64,000 nt of DNA from Tepidicella xavieri. GTDB lineage: Bacteria; Pseudomonadota; Gammaproteobacteria; Burkholderiales; Burkholderiaceae_C. Position 1 is the first letter of the stretch, and each line of letters begins with the position of its first letter. The notes under the pieces were generated by a model. The model saw nothing but the letters and a program-made list of their open reading frames with translations, was not told the origin of the DNA and searched no databases. Below, piece after piece: positions 1 through 8,091 of this stretch. The translations under genes were made by a program, and so were the position numbers. The stretch spans positions 33,342-97,341 of the forward strand of contig NZ_SNYL01000003.1 in NCBI RefSeq assembly GCF_004363315.1. Reading direction: 5' to 3'.

Positions 1-1042
1 GGAGGTTCACCGCGGCGATGCCGGCGGCAGGCTGGTGGCGGAGTTGGAAGGGGTCAGCAAGCATTTCGAGGCAGACGGGCAGCGCAAAACGGTGGTGGAC
101 CGTTTCAGTGCCACCGTGTTGCGTGGCGACAAGATCGGGCTGATCGGGCCCAATGGGGCAGGCAAAACGACCTTGCTCAAGCTGATTCTGGGCGAGCTGG
201 CGCCGGATTCGGGAACGGTGCGGCGGGGACAGCGGCTGGAGGTGGCGTATTTCGATCAAATGCGTCAGCAGCTGGACCTGGACGCGACGCTGGAGGACTT
301 CATCAGCCCGGGCAGTGAGTGGATCGAAATCGGCCAGCGGCGCACGCATGTGAAGAGCTATTTGGGGGATTTTCTGTTTTCACCGGCACGGGCGCAGTCG
401 CCGGTGCGCAGCCTCTCGGGCGGAGAGCGGAACCGGCTGCTGCTGGCGCGGCTGTTTGCACGGCCTGCCAATGTGTTGGTGCTGGACGAACCGACGAATG
501 ATCTGGATATCGAAACGCTGGAGTTGCTGGAGCAACTGCTGGCCGACTTTGACGGCACGGTGTTTCTGGTCAGTCATGACCGGCGTTTCTTGGACCATGT
601 CGTCACGAGCACCATCGTTTACGAAGGCCATGGGCAATGGCGCGAGTATGAGGGCGGGGTGACGGACTGGGTGCAGCAGTCGATCCGCCTGCATGGGCGC
701 GCGCCGGTGTGGCAACCGGCTGCCGATGCGCCTGCGGCAGCCCCTTCCCCTGCCGCACAGAGCCGGCAGACCCCATCCCCAGCCACGCCGCCCGTATCAG
801 CGAGCCGACCACCGCGCCGCAAGCTCAGCTACAAGGAGCAACGGGAACTGGAGGCCTTGCCCGGGCTCATCGACACCCTGGAGGCGGAGCAGCGCTCGAT
901 CGACACAGCGCTGGCCGATGGCTCCTTATACGGCACAGACCCGGCCCGGGCCGCTGCCCTGGCGGCCCGACATGGCGAAATCGAGGAGGCGCTGATGGCG
1001 GCGCTGGAGCGCTGGGAGGCCTTGAGCAGCCCAGGGGGCTGA
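1..1042 (+). CDS. uup: ABC-F family ATPase Uup, 3' part
   Basis: The reading frame is already open at the left edge, so the first ABC module lies outside the window. What remains is the second ATPase module: Walker A GPNGAGKTT, signature LSGGERNR, Walker B VLVLDEPTNDLD and the switch histidine in LVSHDRRF. A Pro/Ala-rich linker follows, then a helical C-terminal domain of about 70 residues starting KLSYKEQRELEAL. That tail is typical of Uup among ABC-F proteins, which are soluble ATPases acting on ribosomes or branched DNA rather than transporters. A GTG at base 35 could be mistaken for the start, but it lies inside the inter-domain linker. Family is secure; the Uup subtype rests on the C-terminal domain. 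Confidence 0.88.
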   Translation, partial: EVHRGDAGGRLVAELEGVSKHFEADGQRKTVVDRFSATVLRGDKIGLIGPNGAGKTTLLKLILGELAPDSGTVRRGQRLEVAYFDQMRQQLDLDATLEDFISPGSEWIEIGQRRTHVKSYLGDFLFSPARAQSPVRSLSGGERNRLLLARLFARPANVLVLDEPTNDLDIETLELLEQLLADFDGTVFLVSHDRRFLDHVVTSTIVYEGHGQWREYEGGVTDWVQQSIRLHGRAPVWQPAADAPAAAPSPAAQSRQTPSPATPPVSASRPPRRKLSYKEQRELEALPGLIDTLEAEQRSIDTALADGSLYGTDPARAAALAARHGEIEEALMAALERWEALSSPGG

Positions 1043-1122
1043 GGACCAGCCGCGTCGCTCACCCGGATGGCTCTGCTCTATAGTGCGGTCATGCATTTGA
1101 TAAAAAATCCTGGAGACTTCCT

Positions 1123-1767
1123 TTGACCGCCGCTGAATTCGGCGCCCTGCTGGCGCTGGCGACGGCCACCAGCTTCACCCCGGGGCCGAACACCACGCTG
1201 TCCACAGCGCTGGCGGCCAATTTCGGCCTGCGGCGTGCGCTGCGTTTTGTGCTGGCCGTGCCAGTGGGCTGGACGTTGTTGCTGACCTTGTGCGCCGCCG
1301 GCGTTGGCGCGCTGGTGCTCGCAGCCCCCCTGCTGCGCGGTGCCATCTTGATGGGCGGCGTGGCTTATCTGCTGTGGCTGGCTTGGCGCCTGGCGGGCAG
1401 CCAGACACTGGCCAGCGCCTCTACATCGAGCCTGAACGTGACCTTCGTGCAGGGCGTGGGCCTGCAATTTCTCAACATCAAGGCCTGGATGCTGGCCCTG
1501 TCGATCGTGGCCGGCTGGATCGCCGGCCAGCCCGATGCATGGCAACGGTTCGGGCTGGTGGTGCCGGTGATGATGTTCTACGCCTTTTCCAGCAACCTGG
1601 CGTATGCGCTGGTCGGCTCCGTCTTGCGCCACTGGTTGGCCGGGCCCTGGGTACAGGGGCACCCCACCGGCCAGCGGCTGCGCGCATTCAACCGCTGGAT
1701 GGCGCTGGCCCTGGTGCTGACCGCCGTCTGGATGTCGTTCAGCGGCCTGGGTGCCACCACGCACTGA
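1123..1767 (+). CDS. LysE family amino-acid exporter
   Basis: A 214-residue hydrophobic protein with about six membrane segments and the LysE/RhtB N-terminal motif SFTPGPNTTLS. The family exports amino acids or their derivatives across the inner membrane by proton antiport. The start chosen is TTG at 1123, preceded by GGAG at 1112-1115 at good spacing; no ATG in frame fits the family N-terminus. An aminotransferase, a PhzF isomerase and a PLP dehydratase follow on the same strand, so it may export a product of that group. The actual substrate cannot be read from the sequence. Confidence 0.85.
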   Translation: MTAAEFGALLALATATSFTPGPNTTLSTALAANFGLRRALRFVLAVPVGWTLLLTLCAAGVGALVLAAPLLRGAILMGGVAYLLWLAWRLAGSQTLASASTSSLNVTFVQGVGLQFLNIKAWMLALSIVAGWIAGQPDAWQRFGLVVPVMMFYAFSSNLAYALVGSVLRHWLAGPWVQGHPTGQRLRAFNRWMALALVLTAVWMSFSGLGATTH

Positions 1768-1808
1768 ACACCGATGCCCTCAACCCAAGACTCTGCAAGG
1801 AAACCCTC

Positions 1809-3065
1809 ATGGACTGGACCCTGGCCCAACGCGCCCACAAGATGAACCCTTCGGTGATCCGCGAGATTCTGAAGGTGACGGAGCGCCCCGGCATCATCAG
1901 CCTGGCCGGTGGCTTGCCCTCCCCCAAGACGTTCCCGGTGGAGGTGTTTGCCGAAGCGTGCGCCAAGGTGCTGCGCGACGATGGGCGCGCGGCCTTGCAG
2001 TATGCCGCCAGCGAAGGGCTGCCCGCCCTGCGCGAGCAGGTGGCTGCCATGCTGCCCTGGCCGGTGGACCCGGCACAGATACTGATCACCACGGGTTCGC
2101 AGCAGGGTTTGGACCTGGTGGCCAAGGTGCTGATCGACCCGGGCAGCCGCGTGCTGGTAGAAACGCCGACCTACCTGGGCGCCTTGCAGGCTTTCACACC
2201 GATGGAGCCGCTGATCGAGGGCGTGGCCAGCGACGACGAGGGCCCGGTGCTGCAAGACCTGCGCCACGCATTGGGTGTGGCAGACGACCCGGCCGATGCG
2301 CCACCAGCCCCTGATCGGCGACGCCTGTTGCGACTGGATCTGGACCCCGGCCACGACTTTCCGCGTTTCATGTACCTGCTGCCCAACTTCCAGAACCCGA
2401 CCGGGCGCAGCATGAGCGAGGCCCGGCGTGCGGCCCTCAGCGCCGAAGCCCAGCGGCTGGGCTTGCCCATCGTGGAAGACAACCCCTACGGCGACCTCTG
2501 GTTCGACAACCCGCCGCCAGCCCCCCTGACGGCGCGCCATCCGCAAGGGTGTGTGTACCTGGGGTCGTTCTCCAAGGTGCTCGCGCCCGGGCTGCGCCTC
2601 GGCTTCGTGGTGGCCCCTGCGGCACTCTATCCCAAACTGCTGCAAGCCAAGCAAGCGGCCGACCTGCACACCCCGAGCTTCAATCAGCGGGTGGTGGCCG
2701 AGGTGCTGAAAAACGGTTTTCTGGAGCGCCACGTCCCGACCATCCGGGCGCTGTACCGCGCCCAGCGCGACGCCATGCTCGCGTCCCTGGACCATGAAAT
2801 GCAAGGACTGGGTGTGAGTTGGAACCGACCGGACGGTGGCATGTTCCTGTGGGTGCGGCTGCCCGAAGGCATGAGCGCGATCGAGCTGCTGCCGCGCGCC
2901 GTGGACAAAGGCGTGGCATTCGTGCCGGGGGCCGCTTTCTACGCCGACCACGCCGACCTTCGCACCCTGCGCCTTTCGTTCGTGACCGCCACGGCTGAGC
3001 AGATTCAAGCCGGCGTGGCCGCGCTGGCACAGGCCGTGCGCGAACAGCAGGATGCAGCACGATGA
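1809..3065 (+). CDS. PLP-dependent class I/II aminotransferase
   Basis: A 418-residue fold-type I aminotransferase resembling the 2-aminoadipate/aromatic aminotransferase (LysN/ARO8-like) group. Seen: substrate-binding start ISLAGGLPSPKTFP, LLPNFQNPTGR, the EDNPYGDL loop, and the Schiff-base lysine at about residue 256 in GSFSKVLAPGLRLGF. There is no N-terminal GntR domain, so it is not a full MocR regulator. The frame stays open well upstream, but ATG 1809 matches the family N-terminus and falls after the LysE stop. The 3' end overlaps the PhzF gene by four bases (ATGA), suggesting coupled translation. Substrate is unknown; transamination of a bulky or branched amino acid is a reasonable inference. 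Confidence 0.88.
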   Translation: MDWTLAQRAHKMNPSVIREILKVTERPGIISLAGGLPSPKTFPVEVFAEACAKVLRDDGRAALQYAASEGLPALREQVAAMLPWPVDPAQILITTGSQQGLDLVAKVLIDPGSRVLVETPTYLGALQAFTPMEPLIEGVASDDEGPVLQDLRHALGVADDPADAPPAPDRRRLLRLDLDPGHDFPRFMYLLPNFQNPTGRSMSEARRAALSAEAQRLGLPIVEDNPYGDLWFDNPPPAPLTARHPQGCVYLGSFSKVLAPGLRLGFVVAPAALYPKLLQAKQAADLHTPSFNQRVVAEVLKNGFLERHVPTIRALYRAQRDAMLASLDHEMQGLGVSWNRPDGGMFLWVRLPEGMSAIELLPRAVDKGVAFVPGAAFYADHADLRTLRLSFVTATAEQIQAGVAALAQAVREQQDAAR

Positions 3066-3931
3066 GCCGCTCCCGCCCTTTCCAGCAGGTGGATGTGTTC
3101 ACCGACACCCCTCACATGGGTAATCCGCTGGCGGTGGTGCTCGACGGCACAGACCTGAGCACCGAGGAAATGCAGCGCTTCACCGACTGGACCAATCTGT
3201 CGGAGTGCACCTTCGTGCTGCCACCTTCGGACCGAGGGCGGGCGGGGGGTGCAGACTATCGTGTGCGCATCTTCTGCCCAGGGCAGGAGCTGCCGTTTGC
3301 CGGCCATCCCACACTGGGCACCTGCCATGCGTGGCTGCGCACAGGCGGCCGCCCACGTGCGCCCGGCACCGTGGTACAGGAATGCGAAGTGGGCCTGGTG
3401 CCCATCCGGCAGAAAGTGGCCGACGGTCAAGCGCGTTTGGCTTTTGCCGCGCCGCCCCTGCGCCGCAGCGGGCCGCTGGACGAAGACGACGTCCAGCGTA
3501 TCGCGCGAGGGTTGGGTTTGCAACGGCATGCGATCGCAGCCCATGCCTGGTGCGACAATGGCCCGGGCTGGCAGGCAGTGATGCTGCGCGACGCCCCAAC
3601 GGTGCTTGCGCTGCGCCCCGACCCCGCTGCACTCAAAGGCATGACAGTGGGCGTGGTCGCTCCTCAGGCGTCTGGGCACGACACGAACTTCGAGGTGCGG
3701 GCCTTCTTCCCGGGGAACCACGGCGTGGCTGAAGACCCGGTGACGGGCAGCCTCAATGCCGCGCTGGCACAGTGGCTGATCGGCACAAACCTGGCACCAC
3801 CACGCTACGTCGCCACCCAAGGCACCGCGCTGGGTCGCGCCGGGCGTGTGTATGTGGAACGCGACGAACATGGGGGCGTCTGGATCGGTGGCGGCACCAT
3901 CACCTGCATCCAGGGCGAGGTGATACTGTGA
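3062..3931 (+). CDS. PhzF family isomerase/epimerase-like protein
   Basis: A 289-residue protein with the PhzF pattern: N-terminal FQQVDVFTDTPHMGNPLAVV, the ELPFAGHPTLGTCHAW block, and C-terminal GVAEDPVTGSLNAALAQWL. PhzF itself isomerises trans-2,3-dihydro-3-hydroxyanthranilate in phenazine synthesis, but most homologues have unknown substrates and no phenazine genes are present here. It overlaps the aminotransferase upstream (ATGA) and the dehydratase downstream (GTGA), so the three genes form one tight unit, most likely for turnover of an amino-acid-like compound. Confidence 0.88.
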   Translation: MSRSRPFQQVDVFTDTPHMGNPLAVVLDGTDLSTEEMQRFTDWTNLSECTFVLPPSDRGRAGGADYRVRIFCPGQELPFAGHPTLGTCHAWLRTGGRPRAPGTVVQECEVGLVPIRQKVADGQARLAFAAPPLRRSGPLDEDDVQRIARGLGLQRHAIAAHAWCDNGPGWQAVMLRDAPTVLALRPDPAALKGMTVGVVAPQASGHDTNFEVRAFFPGNHGVAEDPVTGSLNAALAQWLIGTNLAPPRYVATQGTALGRAGRVYVERDEHGGVWIGGGTITCIQGEVIL

Positions 3932-4899
3932 TCGCCTCTGCATTGCCGACGCTCGCCGAGATCGAAGCCGCCGCTCGAGTGGTCCGGCAAGTGTTTCAAC
4001 CCACCCCCCAATACCGCTGGCCCCTTGCCGAGCAACGCCTTGGCACACGCTGCTGGATCAAGCATGAAAACCACACACCAGTGGGCGCCTTCAAAATCCG
4101 GGGTGGGCTCTACCACTTTCACCGACTGGCCACCCAGGGCCGGCTGCCCCGTCATGTGGTCAGTGCGACACGGGGCAACCATGGACAAAGCATCGGTTGG
4201 GCCGCACGGACCTATGGGGTGCGTTGCACCATCGTCGTGCCGCACGGCAATTCGATGGAAAAGAACGCCGCCATGCGCGCCCTGGGGGTGGATCTGGTCG
4301 AACAGGGCGATGATTTTCAAGCCAGTCGCGAGTACGCTCAGGCTCTGGCCGAAGCCACCGGCGCCTATATGGTGCCGAGCTTTCACCGGGATTTGGTCGC
4401 TGGCGTCGCCACTTATTGGCATGAGTTGCTGCAAGCAGCGCCAGAAGTGGATGTGATTTACGTGCCGATTGGACTGGGCTCTGGCGCCTGCGCGGCGATT
4501 GCCGCCAGACAGGCGCTGGGGCACCGGGCTCGGATCGTCGGCGTGATCAGCGCCCACGCCACCACCTACGCCGACTCGCTGGCCGCCGCACGGGTGGTGG
4601 ACGCAGCGGTGCATACCCGACTCGCTGATGGCATGGCCTGCCGACGCGCCGACCCAGAGGCGCTGGCCATACTCGCCCACGGCCTCGACCGCGTGGTGCA
4701 GGTCAGCGATGAAGCGGTGGCTGAAGGGATACGCACGCTCTACCATGACACCCACAATGTGGCCGAAGGCGCAGGCGCTGCGGCATGGGCAGCCGCATTG
4801 CAGGAGCGCGAGCAACTGCGCGGACAAACCGTGGCCGTGGTGCTCAGCGGCGGCAATATCGATGCCTCGATGTTTGCCGATGTTTTGAATCGCCGCTGA
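3928..4899 (+). CDS. PLP-dependent threonine/serine dehydratase family protein
   Basis: A 323-residue fold-type II PLP enzyme. The PLP lysine is about residue 56 in VGAFKIRGG; the glycine-rich phosphate-binding stretch GLGSGACAA and the C-terminal SGGNID loop are both present. There is no C-terminal ACT regulatory domain, so it resembles catabolic threonine dehydratase, hydroxyaspartate ammonia-lyase or the EutB dehydratase of ectoine use rather than biosynthetic IlvA. The start is GTG 3928, overlapping the PhzF stop; a longer in-frame extension would run through the PhzF gene. Deamination of a beta-hydroxy amino acid is likely; the exact substrate is open. Confidence 0.85.
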   Translation: MIASALPTLAEIEAAARVVRQVFQPTPQYRWPLAEQRLGTRCWIKHENHTPVGAFKIRGGLYHFHRLATQGRLPRHVVSATRGNHGQSIGWAARTYGVRCTIVVPHGNSMEKNAAMRALGVDLVEQGDDFQASREYAQALAEATGAYMVPSFHRDLVAGVATYWHELLQAAPEVDVIYVPIGLGSGACAAIAARQALGHRARIVGVISAHATTYADSLAAARVVDAAVHTRLADGMACRRADPEALAILAHGLDRVVQVSDEAVAEGIRTLYHDTHNVAEGAGAAAWAAALQEREQLRGQTVAVVLSGGNIDASMFADVLNRR

Positions 4900-4988
4900 A
4901 TGGCGACAAGCCGCGGTATGCCCAGCCGAATCGGCAACGGTCGCAGCGGTGACTGTCGCGCTGACCACTGCCCCGGACAATCGCGGCC

Positions 4989-5657
4989 ATGGGAACGCTA
5001 TACCTCGTGCGCCACGGCCAGGCCTCATTCGGCGCGGACGATTACGATCGGCTCAGCCCGCTGGGCATGCAGCAGAGTGTGCGCCTGGGCGAGTACTGGC
5101 GGGCACATGGGCTGCGCTGGGAGGCCGTGCTCACTGGCACGCTGCAGCGGCATCGGCAGACCTGGGAAGGCATCGCCCAAGGCATGGGGGATGTGCCCGA
5201 GGCCCAGGCTTGGCCGGGATTGAATGAGTACGACAGCGCCGCCCTGATCGACGCCCTGCCCGTCAAGCCCACCGAGCCACCCACCACACCCGAAGGATAC
5301 CGCCAACACTTCCGGCTGCTGCGTGACGCGCTGCGCCAGTGGATGGCGGGGGTGATTTCACCCCGAGGCATGCCGCGCTATGAAGCTTTCGTGGCTGGCG
5401 TGACGGCGGCGCTGGAGCATGTGCGGACCCGCCATCAGGGGGCGGTGCTGATCGTCTCCAGCGGCGGGCCGATTGCCACGGCCGTGGGCCATGTGCTGGG
5501 CACGTCCCCGGAGACGACGGTGGAGCTGAACCTGCGCATGCGCAACACCTCGGTGACCGAATTCGACTACAACCCCAAGCGCCACGCGCTGGTCAGCTTC
5601 AACACCCTGCCCCACCTGAACACGCCTGAGTTGCGCGACTGGATCACGCACGCCTGA
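4989..5657 (+). CDS. Histidine phosphatase family protein
   Basis: A 222-residue protein starting MGTLYLVRHGQASF, the RHG motif of the phosphoglycerate mutase-like histidine phosphatases. The second histidine region is LIVSSGGPIATAVGHVL, where the usual SHGG is SSGG, so the second catalytic histidine appears replaced by serine at that position. It lies 89 bases after the dehydratase without a visible strong ribosome site, and converges with the creatininase gene 25 bases further on. The substrate is unknown. The altered motif makes activity less certain than for canonical members. Confidence 0.82.
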   Translation: MGTLYLVRHGQASFGADDYDRLSPLGMQQSVRLGEYWRAHGLRWEAVLTGTLQRHRQTWEGIAQGMGDVPEAQAWPGLNEYDSAALIDALPVKPTEPPTTPEGYRQHFRLLRDALRQWMAGVISPRGMPRYEAFVAGVTAALEHVRTRHQGAVLIVSSGGPIATAVGHVLGTSPETTVELNLRMRNTSVTEFDYNPKRHALVSFNTLPHLNTPELRDWITHA

Positions 5658-5682
5658 GGCCTGGCCCGCCATGGGTGGCAGA

Positions 5683-6537
5683 TCACTGGCCCTGCGGGCG
5701 ATCGACCAGGGTGTGCAGCGGCAGTTCGCTGAATTCGCGCAGCAGCGCCGCCAGCGAGCGCCCGGCAGCCTGTATCAGCGCCGCCCCCAAATCGGCGGTG
5801 GCGGCAGCGGCGTTGCCGACGGCTCCAGCGGGGTGATAGTCCTGCATCTGCCAGGCGAGCTTGGCGCTGCGGCCATTGCCCAGGATAGACCAGCGCGCGG
5901 CACGCTGCTGTGCGCTGGAGGCAAAGTCCTGCGCCTGCGCCATGCGCACGGTGTGCGGGCGCAACGCCAGCATCATGCTGGTTTCCACCTGGCCGGCGTG
6001 GATGCCGTAACGGTGCTCCTGTGGCGGGATGCGCTCGTTGAGGTCATGCCCCTGCTCGTCGAGCAACGGCAGGTTGAACCAGCTGGCACCATAGACCAGC
6101 AAGTCGTGGCGGGCACGCAGTTCGCGGCCCACCAGATCCATCACGCCGGTGTGTCCGCCATGGCTGTTGAAGATGAGCAGCTTGCGCACGCCCGCCCGCG
6201 CCACACCGGCACCGATATCGCACCACAGATGCAGGAGGGTTTGGGGGCTCAGGGTCAGCGTGCCGGCAAAGCGCTCGTGCTCGGGGCTCAGGCCCACGGC
6301 CTGGGTCGGCAGGACATAGACGGGCCAGCCCTGCCCCAGGTGGGGGCCGGCAGCGGCCAGCACGCCCTCCAGCAGATCGGTATCGACCGACAGCGGCAGG
6401 TGCGGTCCGTGTTGCTCGGTGGCGGCCACAGGCAGCACGGCCACGGTGCGCGCGGGGTCCAGCGCGGCAAAATCGGTGGTGCACAAGTCAGCCCAACGGG
6501 GCAGCGTGGCAGAAGGCGGCATCGACATGCCAGCCAT
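5683..6537 (-). CDS. Creatininase family protein
   Basis: A 284-residue protein of the creatininase/creatinine amidohydrolase superfamily (metal-dependent amide hydrolases). Seen: VAATEQHGPHLPLSVDTDL, which carries the metal-binding E and H, then FNSHGGHTG and GIHAGQVETSMMLAL. The closest functional classes are creatininase, the F420-synthesis enzyme CofE-like FbiB neighbours and mycofactocin MftE; none can be chosen from sequence alone. It starts one base after the stop of the upstream methyltransferase gene, so the two are co-transcribed. A methionine four codons inside (MSMPP) is an alternative start. Confidence 0.86.
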   Translation of the reverse strand: MAGMSMPPSATLPRWADLCTTDFAALDPARTVAVLPVAATEQHGPHLPLSVDTDLLEGVLAAAGPHLGQGWPVYVLPTQAVGLSPEHERFAGTLTLSPQTLLHLWCDIGAGVARAGVRKLLIFNSHGGHTGVMDLVGRELRARHDLLVYGASWFNLPLLDEQGHDLNERIPPQEHRYGIHAGQVETSMMLALRPHTVRMAQAQDFASSAQQRAARWSILGNGRSAKLAWQMQDYHPAGAVGNAAAATADLGAALIQAAGRSLAALLREFSELPLHTLVDRPQGQ

Positions 6538-6538
6538 C

Positions 6539-7807
6539 TTAGCCGCTGGCGGGTGCGCCGGCGTACATCCAGCGGCGCGACCAGGGCAGTTCCTGGGCCG
6601 AACGCCCGGCCCGGCGGCACAGCACCTGGAACAGGGAAATCTGGTCGTGCTCGAAGGCCCAGGCGCAACCGGCCAGGTACACGCGCCAGATGCGCCAGGT
6701 TTTTTCGGGCACCATGGCCCGCAAGCGCTCGGCCTTGGCTTCGAACGTTTCGCTCCAGCAACTCAGCGTGCGGGCATAGTGGCGGCGCAGGCTTTCGGCG
6801 TCCCAGGGCTCCAGGCCGCCTTCCTGCATGGTGCGCAGCACGGTGGAAATGTGGGGCAGCTCCCCTTGCGGGAAGACGTATTTGTCGATGAACCGTCCGC
6901 CGCCGTGGGCGGTTTCGCCATCGTGCGCATCGGTGGAGGTGATGCCGTGGTTCATGCACCAACCGTCGGGCGTGAGCAATTCGCCAATGAGGCGGAAGTA
7001 ATCGGCCAGGTGCTTGAGCCCCACGTGCTCGAACATGCCCACGCTGGTGATGCGGTCGAATGGCCCGGTCACGTCCCGATAATCTTGCAGGCGGATCTCG
7101 ACCTGGTTCTGCAAACCAGCGGCCCGCACCCGTTCGGTGGCCAAGTCGTATTGGTTCTGGGACAGGGTGATGCCGACGCACCGGGCGCCGAACTTCTGCG
7201 CAGCGCGGATGACGAGCGCCCCCCAGCCACAGCCGATGTCGAGCAGGCGTTGGCCCGGTTGCAGCCGGATCTTGGTGAGGATGTGGTCGATTTTCTTGAG
7301 CTGTGCCTGCGCCAGCGTCTCGTCGCCGTTTTCGAAATACGCGCAGGAATAGACCATGGCGGGGTCGAGCCATTCGCTGTAGAAGGCGTTGGAGACGTCG
7401 TAGTGGTACTGGATGGCCGCCTGGTCGCTCTTGCGGCTGTGGGTGAACGATTTGACGATGCGCGACAGGGTTCCGCCCCCTTCGGCCGCGCCGTTTTCCG
7501 CGAGGGTATGGGCCATGGCCAGGATGTCCTCGATGCGCCCGTCCACGTCGATGCGGCCTTCGACATAGGCTTCGCCGAGGCTGTCGAGCGTGGGGGTGAG
7601 CAAGGCGGGCAAGGCAGCCCCGTCACGCACGGTCACGGTGACGGCGGGCTGCTCGAATGCCCCCAACCGCCAGCTCGGCGCATCCGGAGGGACTTCGCCA
7701 GGCGCGGTGTGCCAGCGCACCAGCAGCGGCAAATCGACACGCTGGCGCCAGCGTGCCACCCAGGATTCCAATGCCTTGTCCATCGAAAGCATCCGTTCGT
7801 CCTCCAT
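6539..7807 (-). CDS. Cyclopropane-fatty-acyl-phospholipid synthase-like methyltransferase
   Basis: A 422-residue SAM-dependent methyltransferase. Seen: the substrate-side block IQYHYDVSNAFYSEWLDPAMVYSC cut across residues about 135-157, the SAM-binding motif LLDIGCGWGALVI, and the SVGMFEHVG segment. These are hallmarks of cyclopropane synthase (Cfa), which transfers a methylene group to double bonds of membrane phospholipid acyl chains. The creatininase-family gene follows with a one-base gap. The start at 7807 has an internal alternative at MLSMDK. A 71-bp direct tandem duplication lies within 30 bases upstream and would sit in the promoter or leader. Confidence 0.88.
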   Translation of the reverse strand: MEDERMLSMDKALESWVARWRQRVDLPLLVRWHTAPGEVPPDAPSWRLGAFEQPAVTVTVRDGAALPALLTPTLDSLGEAYVEGRIDVDGRIEDILAMAHTLAENGAAEGGGTLSRIVKSFTHSRKSDQAAIQYHYDVSNAFYSEWLDPAMVYSCAYFENGDETLAQAQLKKIDHILTKIRLQPGQRLLDIGCGWGALVIRAAQKFGARCVGITLSQNQYDLATERVRAAGLQNQVEIRLQDYRDVTGPFDRITSVGMFEHVGLKHLADYFRLIGELLTPDGWCMNHGITSTDAHDGETAHGGGRFIDKYVFPQGELPHISTVLRTMQEGGLEPWDAESLRRHYARTLSCWSETFEAKAERLRAMVPEKTWRIWRVYLAGCAWAFEHDQISLFQVLCRRAGRSAQELPWSRRWMYAGAPASG

Positions 7808-8091
7808 GACAGGGGGCCATCCGTCCCGTTTGGCCCATTGTTCAACAGCGCGGCGGGTTTGAAAACCCCTTTGGGGCTATGGTTTTGATAGATTTCCCAT
7901 TTGACCCATTGTTCAACAGCGCGGCGGGTTTGAAAACCCCTTTGGGGCTATGGTTTTGATAGATTTCCCCAATAAGCATTCCCCGATCTCGGCTGCACGC
8001 AACGCGCGTCTGCCGGACAATCCAGCCCTGCACCGGGCGGAACTTTGACCGCCCCGGGGTATTCCCAACTGTGTTTCATTGCCCCACTCCC
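7808..8091. other. Divergent intergenic region with tandem repeat and hairpin
   Basis: This 284-base gap separates the minus-strand methyltransferase gene from the plus-strand DsbD-like gene and must hold promoters for both. The left half is taken up by two copies of a 71-bp unit (7829-7969). Near the right end, CCGGGCGG at 8033-8040 can pair with CCGCCCCGG at 8049-8057 with one bulged base, forming a leader hairpin about 35 bases before the DsbD-like start. No convincing coding sequence is present; a 63-codon minus-strand frame simply reads through the repeat. Confidence 0.6.
7829..7969. repeat. Two-copy 71-bp tandem direct repeat
   Basis: Copy one is 7829-7899 and copy two 7900-7969, period 71. 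Over the shared 70 positions I see a single difference, G at 7833 against A at 7904. Each copy contains AAAACCCCTTTGGGGC followed closely by GGTTTT; read on the minus strand this gives a short CCCC-AAA-GGGG hairpin followed by TTTT, a weak terminator-like shape. The near identity implies a recent duplication or continued homogenisation. Confidence 0.9.

Noticed and set aside
7842-8033. 63-codon minus-strand frame through the tandem repeat
   Set aside because: It only reads the repeat unit twice in different frames; no ribosome site.
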